Positions 57,676-64,000 of a stretch of DNA of 64,000 nucleotides are shown here, piece by piece. The first letter of the stretch is position 1; every line of letters starts with the position of its first letter. Where the stretch lies: positions 124,001 through 188,000 of the forward strand of contig NZ_MLFP01000003.1 in NCBI RefSeq assembly GCF_002095465.1, written 5' to 3'. Under the pieces are notes generated by a model. It had not been told where the DNA came from and did not search any database. It was given only the letters and a program-made list of their open reading frames with translations. The translations under genes were made by a program, and so were the position numbers. Source of the stretch: Pantoea rodasii (lineage in GTDB: Bacteria; Pseudomonadota; Gammaproteobacteria; Enterobacterales; Enterobacteriaceae).

Positions 57676-58851
57676 TCAGAAGTAGGACGTACGCGGCGGT
57701 TGAATATGATTAACTTCCCAGTTCGCGACAGCCCAACGTTTATAGTCCAGCGGGTTATGTGCCACTACCGTCTGCGCATTGCGCCAATGACGGTGTAAAT
57801 TCAGCTCGTCACGCACCGCAGAAGCCCCGCCTGCATTGAAAATACGCGTGGTCGCGGGTAAAACCAGATCGGCCACCGCGACTTGTGCGCGGGCGACATC
57901 AATAGCCGCAGAGAGTGCGGCCGCTTCATTTTCTGGCTGACGCGCTGCGACATCCAGGCTGTCTGCTGCGGCCAGAACCACCGCACGTGACGCCCAGGCC
58001 GCGCTGCTCACGTCGCCCGCGGTGCGCAAGAAGAACGGATCATCACTGGCTTTTGCCGTCAATCCATGTGCACTGGGCCGCGCTTTTCCACTGAGATATT
58101 GATTGATATCCGATGATGCGTTGAGCGCAATTCCGGCCAGTACCGCAGATAAAAATAACTGCCGTTGACCACCGATATGTGTAAAGCGATCATCCAGAGC
58201 ATGGAAGGAAAGTAACTCAGACGCCTCAACCCGAACGTCATTGAAATAAGACGTTCCGCTGGCGGTAAGCCGCTGACCCATACCGTCCCAATCATCATTG
58301 AGAGTGACACCGTCACGATTTGCCGGAATCAGGGCCGTGCGACGAACACCGTCTGCATCCTGACCCGCAACATAAAGCAACGTGGCAAACAGGCTGCCGG
58401 TGGAATAGGCTTTTACTCCGTTGAGTTGCCAGCTGCCATCAGCCTGATGGATAAGTGTTGAGGTAATGTCACCGACGCGCGAAGTTGATGCTTCGCTTAA
58501 GGCATTACCGATTAAAGCGCCTTCAACAATAGTCGGCCACCAGGCTGTAGCCGTGGAGCCCAAGCCATGCACGCGCAGTTCCTCAATAAAAAAGAAGTGT
58601 GGCCGTATGGCCTGCGCCAGATTGGAGTCCACTGAAGCGATAGCCGTAATGGCAGCCATCTGTTGATGCAAAGTCCCGCCTGCGCCACCCTGTTCCTCCG
58701 GTACGCGCAGCGTGAAAATCCCCGTTGGGCGGAGTAAACCGATGCCGTCATAAGGCAGCTTTCGCTGGCGCTCATAAGTGGCAGCTTTGTCACCCAGTTG
58801 TGGAAGGATTGCCGTTAACGCGGCGAGGACATTTTCAGCCTGCTGGCTCAT
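57676..58851 (-). CDS. Acyl-CoA-dehydrogenase-fold sulfur-acquisition oxidoreductase (SfnB/SfnC/DszC group)
   Basis: A 391-aa protein with the acyl-CoA dehydrogenase fold: a helical N-terminal domain (IFTLRVPEEQGGAGG), a beta domain (LSEASTS, WQLNGVKAYSTG) and a C-terminal helical bundle (ALSAAIDVARAQVAVADL). The group near SfnB, SfnC and DszC uses reduced flavin to oxygenate sulfur compounds rather than dehydrogenate acyl-CoA. It overlaps the SfnG-like gene by 4 bp. Its exact substrate is unknown; a place in a sulfone or sulfonate route follows from the neighbours. Confidence 0.8.
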   Translation of the reverse strand: MSQQAENVLAALTAILPQLGDKAATYERQRKLPYDGIGLLRPTGIFTLRVPEEQGGAGGTLHQQMAAITAIASVDSNLAQAIRPHFFFIEELRVHGLGSTATAWWPTIVEGALIGNALSEASTSRVGDITSTLIHQADGSWQLNGVKAYSTGSLFATLLYVAGQDADGVRRTALIPANRDGVTLNDDWDGMGQRLTASGTSYFNDVRVEASELLSFHALDDRFTHIGGQRQLFLSAVLAGIALNASSDINQYLSGKARPSAHGLTAKASDDPFFLRTAGDVSSAAWASRAVVLAAADSLDVAARQPENEAAALSAAIDVARAQVAVADLVLPATTRIFNAGGASAVRDELNLHRHWRNAQTVVAHNPLDYKRWAVANWEVNHIQPPRTSYF

Positions 58852-59921
58852 TGATTTTTCTCCAAATGACGAACGCGAGGCAGAACTTCCTGCGCAAAGA
58901 TTTCCATCCCTTGCTCAAAAGGCTGGAAGGCAAGCATAAAGGTTTCAATTCCCAGTAGGTTCCAGTTAAGAATACGCTGTGCCACCGTGTCATAACTGCC
59001 GACCAATCCCGCGGCGGTTCCGCCGTTAGGCCCAATATGCGGGCGGTCACGCAGGTTTTTCCACATCACCGATTGCTGATCGGTTTGCTCCAGAAAACGA
59101 TCGATCATATTTCCCGCGCGGGCTTTATCTTGCGCATCAAGGTGCCACTGCCACTGCAGAATCTCCTCTGCCGCTGCATCACTTTCTGCGGCAATAACAA
59201 ACGCCGCCATGCCAAAGCGAATCGGCGCTAATGCAGCTGGGCGCGGACGACTTCTCACATCCGCAATCAATGCTTTAGCACTCGCCTCAGGTTGGGCATT
59301 CAGAAAAAGCACATCTGCCTCTTGTGCCGCCAGTGCACGAGCCGGCTCAGATTCCCCGCCCATATAAATCTGGGGACGCTGACGCCAGTTGTTCGCCGGG
59401 CGCAGAACAAAATCATCAATGTTGAAGAAATCACCACGAAACGTGGTTCTTTGTCCCTGCATCAATTGGCTCACCACTTTTAGCCATTCGGTACCAAAGG
59501 CATAACGCTGTTCATGCGGCAACATGCCGATACCAGAACGTTCAAGATCAGGTTTCCACCACGCATTCACCACATTAATGGCGAATCTGCCCCGGCTAAT
59601 CTCCTCAATGCCCAATGCCTGCTTCGCCAGAATCGTGGGGTGGATGATTGAAGGCTTAATCGCCGCGATAATTTCAATGTTATCCGTCAACGCGGCTGCT
59701 GCAGCCGCAGCCGTCCAGGCATCAAGCTGATCCAGATCTTCACCAAGCGGGTTCATGGTGTGCTGCGCAATTAAGGTGCTGTCGAAACCCAGCTTTTCGG
59801 CTAATAAAATCTGTGCACGCACGCGCTGCCAACTGGCATCGACTTTCTCTTCCGGATGGCTAAGCGAGGCAAACGTGCCGTGGACATTAGCCCATATGCC
59901 GAAACGGGGTGAATTTGTCAT
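58848..59921 (-). CDS. SfnG-like FMNH2-dependent monooxygenase
   Basis: A 357-aa luciferase-like enzyme. It opens MTNSPRFGIWANVHGTFAS and carries IEIIAAIKPSIIHPTILAKQ, RGRFAINVVNAWWKPD and the late QQSVMWKNLRDRPHIG segment. The pattern fits SfnG, which oxidises dimethyl sulfone to methanesulfinate. The ATG at 59921 has GTGAGGAC upstream; an earlier GTG at 59936 would overlap the permease. Dimethyl sulfone itself may not be the substrate here, since the operon includes a sugar-type importer. Confidence 0.8.
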   Translation of the reverse strand: MTNSPRFGIWANVHGTFASLSHPEEKVDASWQRVRAQILLAEKLGFDSTLIAQHTMNPLGEDLDQLDAWTAAAAAAALTDNIEIIAAIKPSIIHPTILAKQALGIEEISRGRFAINVVNAWWKPDLERSGIGMLPHEQRYAFGTEWLKVVSQLMQGQRTTFRGDFFNIDDFVLRPANNWRQRPQIYMGGESEPARALAAQEADVLFLNAQPEASAKALIADVRSRPRPAALAPIRFGMAAFVIAAESDAAAEEILQWQWHLDAQDKARAGNMIDRFLEQTDQQSVMWKNLRDRPHIGPNGGTAAGLVGSYDTVAQRILNWNLLGIETFMLAFQPFEQGMEIFAQEVLPRVRHLEKNQ

Positions 59922-59932
59922 CGGGTCTGTCC

Positions 59933-60940
59933 TCACTTGATGATGTTTTGCAGGCTTTGGCGATCGATAGTGGTTAATACCGCCAGCACAATGATGAAAC
60001 CTTTAACGATTTCCTGCGTGAAGGGGGAAACACCGGAAACGTTCAGGCCATTGCTCAAAATGGTAATCATGGCAACGCCGGAGAAGGTGCGTGCTGCGCC
60101 GCCGACCCCTCCGCTCAGCGCAGTGCCGCCGACCACAATGGCCGCGACGCTATCGAGCACATAACCTTCGCCAATGGAAGGTGTGGCGGAACCCAAGCGA
60201 GAGAGTAAAAAGAACCCTCCCACGGCGGCCAGCGAGCCAGACAACACAAAGGCGTAAGTTTTGAACCGTTTAACAGGAATACCGCTGAGTTGGGCAATGC
60301 GCTCACCGGCACCAATCGCCACGATGTAGCGACCAAAGCGGGTATAGGACGTACTGAAACTGAGCACCAGCCATAACGCCAGTCCAAGCAACAACACGTT
60401 GGGCACATTGGGGATCAGCTGCCCATTGGCCAATGAGGAGAAGTCGTCGTTATCGACAAACAGCGCGGACCCGTTCAATACATGCAACATGACGCCGGTA
60501 AAGATTGAGCCGGAGGCTAGCGTGGCAATAAAGGAGGGAATGCGCATCAGGGTAGAGAAACTGGCATTGATTAATCCAGCAATGATTCCCGTCGCCAATG
60601 CCGCCACAAACGTGAGCCCAAAGCTCAAGCCAAAATGCTGAAGTAAAACGGCGCTGAGAGCTGAGGAGAGCCCTGCAACGGCCCCCACGGAGAGATCAAT
60701 GCCGCCCATTAACACCACAAAGGTTGCGCCGAGTGAGAGCAACAGCAGCGGGCCTGCTTGCGCGCCCATCACTACAAGATTCAAGGGTGAGAGAAACGCG
60801 GGCTGATTCACGCCAAACCACACAACCAAAATAAACAGAGCGGCGACAGGAAGGATAATGGCACGCTGTTCGCGGCGCAGCAGCTGCTGAATATGCCAGC
60901 GCGGTAGCGTTTCTACGGGTTTAAGCGAGTCGATACTCAT
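59933..60940 (-). CDS. CUT2-type (RbsC-like) ABC transporter permease
   Basis: A 335-aa permease with about ten helices and the family motifs VLMGGIDLSVGAVAGLSSAL and DSVAAIVVGGTALSGGVGG. It belongs with ribose/autoinducer-2/xylose type importers. The ATG at 60940 has GGAG upstream and lies 20 bp inside the ATPase gene, which shows coupling. It probably works as a homodimer with the fused ATPase encoded just upstream. The monooxygenase genes follow 11 bp later. Confidence 0.88.
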   Translation of the reverse strand: MSIDSLKPVETLPRWHIQQLLRREQRAIILPVAALFILVVWFGVNQPAFLSPLNLVVMGAQAGPLLLLSLGATFVVLMGGIDLSVGAVAGLSSALSAVLLQHFGLSFGLTFVAALATGIIAGLINASFSTLMRIPSFIATLASGSIFTGVMLHVLNGSALFVDNDDFSSLANGQLIPNVPNVLLLGLALWLVLSFSTSYTRFGRYIVAIGAGERIAQLSGIPVKRFKTYAFVLSGSLAAVGGFFLLSRLGSATPSIGEGYVLDSVAAIVVGGTALSGGVGGAARTFSGVAMITILSNGLNVSGVSPFTQEIVKGFIIVLAVLTTIDRQSLQNIIK

Positions 60941-62522
60941 CAGTATCTCCTGAATGAAAAGAAGAGGGGGACTCAGCAGATCCAATCATGTCAGCAACCA
61001 GATCGTGTTCAGTCGCTTGCTCACTCTGGGCTGAGATATCCGTTACCAGTTGCCCATCGCGCATGATCAAAATGCGATGGCTTAAACTGAGCAACTCCGG
61101 AAGGTCATCGCTGACATACAAAATGGTGGTGCCGGCCGCCGCCAGTTGGCGGAGCAGGGCGTAGATATCGGCTTTGGCGCCGACATCCACGCCTGCCGTT
61201 GGATTTTCAATCAACAACAACGCGGGTTGTCGATGGATCCAACGCGCCAGTGAAACCTTTTGCTGGTTCCCTCCACTCAAGGAACCCACGGTTTGCCCGG
61301 CACGGGTTTTAATGTTGAGCGCATCGATCATCTCGCGGGTAACCTGCCGTTCATACCGCGTGCGCCATAAACCCAACCAATTAGTAAAACCTCGAGGTGA
61401 ATTCTGCCCGCCAGGTAACGAGATATTGCTGGTGACGCTTTGGCTTAAAATCAGGGCTTCGTGGGGGCGATCACCAGAAATAAACGCGACGCCTTGCTGC
61501 AGACGCTGACGAAAACTGCCGCGTAATGCGCGCTGATTCAGGGCAACATCGCCGCTCTCAGCCGGTTCAATGCCCGCCAGGATGCGTAACAGTTGCCCCT
61601 TTCCCGAGCCGAGCAGTCCACCAATTCCCACGATTTCGCCTTTCTGGAGCGAAAACGACACCATGTGCAGGGCACCGCGACGGGTTCCTGCTCGCAGGCG
61701 GCTGCTCGCAGAAAGGGCCGTTACCGAAAGTGCGATGTGGTCAGAAGAGGGTGCCGCCGGCGGTTGCGTCTCACGAGTGACGGCTCGACCGACCATTAAC
61801 TTGTGGATACGCGTTTCGCTATATTCGCTGACCTTGCCTTCACTGACCTGTTCACCGTCTTTGAGAATCACCAACCGATCGCAAACCTCAAACACTTCCT
61901 GCAATCGATGGGAAACGAACACCACACCGACACCTTGCTGACGCAGTGAAGACATCAGATTCAGCAGGCGTGAAACTTCAGCGCGACTCAAACCGGTGGT
62001 GGGTTCATCGAACAGTACAAAACCAGCGGGCAAATTAAGGACTTTAGGCAGCATCACAGCACGAGCGACTTCCAATGCCTGACGCGTGGCAAAGTCATAG
62101 CTGAGCATCGCGGCTTTGACATCCACGTCCAATCCCATGTGCGAAACGATATGCCGGGCTTCCGTCATCATGGCGCGTTTCTGCAACACGCCATAACGAC
62201 TGAATTTCTGCTCATGCCCGAGAAACAAGCTTTCATAAACCGGTAAATTACCAATCAGCGCGGGATCCTGAAAAATACGCCAGATCCCTTGCAGATTCGC
62301 TTGCCGATAGTTATCCAGCGTGAGGGTTCGGTCGTTCAGCTGGACGGTTCCGGTGGTGGGTCGCAGCGTGCCGGAAAGGATATTAAGCAGCGTTGATTTT
62401 CCCGCACCGTTTTCGCCCAGAATACCGACCACCTCACCGGAGGCGATTTGCACATTGATGTTCGCCAGCACGCGGTTCCGTCCGTAACTGTGGCCGATGC
62501 GATCAAGGCTGAGCTGCGCCAT
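60921..62522 (-). CDS. CUT2-type (RbsA-like) ABC ATPase with two nucleotide-binding domains
   Basis: A 533-aa fused ATPase. The first half has Walker A GENGAGKST and Walker B FVLFDEPTTGLSR, but the signature segment reads LSYDFATRQALEVARA instead of LSGGQ. The second half has an altered Walker A (GLLGSGKGQ), a good signature LSGGNQQKVSLARW and Walker B LLLIENPTAGVDVG. That asymmetry between halves is common in RbsA-type proteins. It overlaps the binding-protein stop by one base (TGATG) and drives import with the RbsC-like permease. Confidence 0.88.
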   Translation of the reverse strand: MAQLSLDRIGHSYGRNRVLANINVQIASGEVVGILGENGAGKSTLLNILSGTLRPTTGTVQLNDRTLTLDNYRQANLQGIWRIFQDPALIGNLPVYESLFLGHEQKFSRYGVLQKRAMMTEARHIVSHMGLDVDVKAAMLSYDFATRQALEVARAVMLPKVLNLPAGFVLFDEPTTGLSRAEVSRLLNLMSSLRQQGVGVVFVSHRLQEVFEVCDRLVILKDGEQVSEGKVSEYSETRIHKLMVGRAVTRETQPPAAPSSDHIALSVTALSASSRLRAGTRRGALHMVSFSLQKGEIVGIGGLLGSGKGQLLRILAGIEPAESGDVALNQRALRGSFRQRLQQGVAFISGDRPHEALILSQSVTSNISLPGGQNSPRGFTNWLGLWRTRYERQVTREMIDALNIKTRAGQTVGSLSGGNQQKVSLARWIHRQPALLLIENPTAGVDVGAKADIYALLRQLAAAGTTILYVSDDLPELLSLSHRILIMRDGQLVTDISAQSEQATEHDLVADMIGSAESPSSFHSGDTDEYRLA

Positions 62523-63790
62523 CAGACACTGATGCCTTTGTAATCGAAGTTATTTAACTTCAGGCGGTAAGCTTGCTGGTAACGTTGCGTGACCTTCTCA
62601 AACTCACCGGATGCCACCGCTTCAGCATAAGCGGCAGGGGGCTGCCAACCTGCAGGTTTGGGGGTGCCCGATGCCGCGTAATACTCTTTGATATTGATCG
62701 GCACCAGTGGCGTCTGCGGATCCCATTTGTCACCACTGATAACATGTGACAGCAAGCGAGGGTCAAAGGGCAGGTTAGGGTTATCAACAAAGCGAGCCAG
62801 CACGCCATCTACGTTATCTTTGGTCACCAGCAAGCCAGCAAAACCGACGAAACGTTCCGGCACTGAGGGTTTATAACCATTTAAAGCATCAAACAGACGC
62901 ACCACGGCCTGGATTCCGTGATAAGCCGGAGACTGGAATACTGTTGCCGCCACACGCCCACTTTTTACCGCGCGCAGAATATCCGTGGCACCATCAGTAC
63001 CGACAGTCAGGACATCTTTACCCGGTTTAATATTCAGCCCGCGCAGTGCGGCCAGCACACCCGTCAGTGAGCCGTCGTTTTGCGCGATAATCACATCCGG
63101 CGCGCCATAACGGGATATCAAATCTTCTGCAGCTTTTTGTCCATCTTCTGCGCTCCAGTTGCCCGGCAGGCTGCCCAAAATTTTGACCTGCGGGAATTCA
63201 GAGAGTGCATGGTAAACGGAAGCGCTGCGCAGATTATCGACAAACGCCCCTTTTGGTCCCGTCACATGCAGGACTTTTAATGCCGGCCCCGATTTCTTGA
63301 CGGCTTCTCCGAGGGTGAATTTTACAGCCTGGTAAAAACCGACATCTTCCCGTGTGACAAAGGCCTGCACATAGCCATCACCGGCATCAAGAGGATGGCT
63401 CCACGGCAAATTGCTGCCGAAGTTGACCAGAAAGCCTCCGTTCTGGGCGACAGCACGCGCAATGCTTTTATTAGCACTGCCATCGACGCTGTTGGTGAGG
63501 ATCAATTTTTTCCCGGCAGCGATGGCAGACTGTGCCTGAGTGAGCGCAGTGGCGTCATTCAAATTGAAGTTGGTCGAGGAATAAGGCAGTCCCAGCACTT
63601 TTGCGGCTCGCTGTGCAGCATCATTCACAATAGTGTTCCATTCGTTATTAAGCAGCAGCAGTTGTTGTATCGGTGCTGTAAGCAGGTTCTGCGCCAGAAC
63701 ATTGCGCGCAGTGAGTAACTGGCCACCGACGAGCGCAGCCCCTGCGCTAAACTGTAAAAAACGACGACGTGAAAAAGACAATGATTCCAT
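62522..63790 (-). CDS. Tat-exported RbsB-like substrate-binding protein
   Basis: A 422-aa periplasmic-binding protein of type I fold (SBP_bac_4-like). Its N-terminus is a twin-arginine signal: MESLSFSRRRFLQFSAGAAL followed by cleavage near VLAQN. Fold motifs include APDVIIAQNDGSLTGVLAAL and VLTVGTDGATDILRAV. It is over 100 residues longer than RbsB, with a long C-terminal extension (about 340-422). The ATG at 63790 has GGAGAG upstream. As the first gene of the sulfur operon it should set the importer's specificity, probably for an organosulfur compound (inference). Confidence 0.85.
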   Translation of the reverse strand: MESLSFSRRRFLQFSAGAALVGGQLLTARNVLAQNLLTAPIQQLLLLNNEWNTIVNDAAQRAAKVLGLPYSSTNFNLNDATALTQAQSAIAAGKKLILTNSVDGSANKSIARAVAQNGGFLVNFGSNLPWSHPLDAGDGYVQAFVTREDVGFYQAVKFTLGEAVKKSGPALKVLHVTGPKGAFVDNLRSASVYHALSEFPQVKILGSLPGNWSAEDGQKAAEDLISRYGAPDVIIAQNDGSLTGVLAALRGLNIKPGKDVLTVGTDGATDILRAVKSGRVAATVFQSPAYHGIQAVVRLFDALNGYKPSVPERFVGFAGLLVTKDNVDGVLARFVDNPNLPFDPRLLSHVISGDKWDPQTPLVPINIKEYYAASGTPKPAGWQPPAAYAEAVASGEFEKVTQRYQQAYRLKLNNFDYKGISV

Positions 63791-63952
63791 TATGCTCTCC
63801 GGCAATTGCCTGCAAATTAACTGGTGAAGTTGAATGAGGAATTATTTTTTACTGCCAGACAGTAATATCTAAATTTCCCTGCAAAGAGAAATACCGAAAA
63901 AAACATTCCATTGACCTTAAAGGAATAAGCTTGGTTATTTTTATTAAGATAT

Positions 63953-63967
63953 GAGTGAGCCTCACTC
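63953..63967. promoter_or_regulatory. Inverted repeat upstream of the sulfur operon
   Basis: GAGTGAG-C-CTCACTC has perfect 7-bp arms and lies about 165 bp before the binding-protein ATG. It may be an operator. No clear sigma-54 or named sulfur-regulator site is visible in 63791-64000. Confidence 0.35.
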
Positions 63968-64000
63968 TCGATACAGAGCGAAGTTAAGTAGCACCAGCTT

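Noticed and set aside
63881-63897. Possible sigma-54 promoter before the sulfur operon: minus strand GG...TTTGC near the TGCAAAGAG sequence.
   Set aside because: The distance between the GG and GC elements is one base too long and the rest of the consensus is poor, so spacing rules it out.

Overview
The window reads as a chromosomal segment of a gamma-proteobacterium of the order Enterobacterales, most likely Erwiniaceae (Pantoea/Erwinia-like). This is inferred from the complete arnBCADTEF lipid A modification operon, the fecIRABCDE ferric citrate system, an H-NS/StpA protein, dat-ddc and the general gene style. There are no rRNA or tRNA genes, insertion sequences, phage genes or CRISPR arrays that I could recognise. 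The content is accessory and metabolic: nitrogen and sulfur scavenging, iron uptake, polyol/sugar metabolism, efflux and envelope modification.

Layout. (1) 1-6113: the end of a LysR regulator, then a leftward operon encoding an NCS1 permease, a double-domain nitrilase, an AmiC-like cytoplasmic sensor and an ANTAR (AmiR-like) antiterminator. Its upstream region has tandem NtrC-like boxes, a near-perfect sigma-54 promoter and a terminator whose tip has an ANTAR-type hexaloop. This is the most coherent regulatory system in the window. (2) 6137-11763: a leftward efflux locus (LuxR-type regulator, RND adaptor, RND pump with an internal stop, TetR repressor) headed by a perfect 21-bp palindrome. 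(3) 11941-18530: dat-ddc for 1,3-diaminopropane, an orphan prepilin peptidase, a LacI regulator divergent from a phytanoyl-CoA-dioxygenase-like enzyme, and a small unknown protein. (4) 18531-26425: the arn operon. (5) 26435-35200: an alpha-hydroxy-acid oxidase, an MHS-type transporter and a giant autotransporter. (6) 35495-40394: an inositol-like import and oxidation cluster and an Mtr-type tryptophan permease. (7) 40396-48055: fecIRABCDE. (8) 48331-56385: a TIM-barrel isomerase divergent from an M24-fold protein, a diguanylate cyclase, a Fur-box-controlled methyltransferase-like gene, an H-NS family protein and a Fic protein. (9) 56528-63967: a leftward sulfur-scavenging operon that joins a CUT2 (ribose-type) ABC importer to three sulfone/sulfonate-type flavin enzymes.

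A cross-cutting caution: nine genes are broken by ten one-base deletions, most of them in homopolymers (arnB, arnE, the Mtr permease, a prepilin peptidase, an MHS transporter, a diguanylate cyclase, a Fic protein, a LuxR-type regulator, and twice in the autotransporter). All ten shifts have the same sign, so sequencing or assembly error is the simplest explanation. The in-frame TAA in the RND pump is a substitution and is a separate matter.
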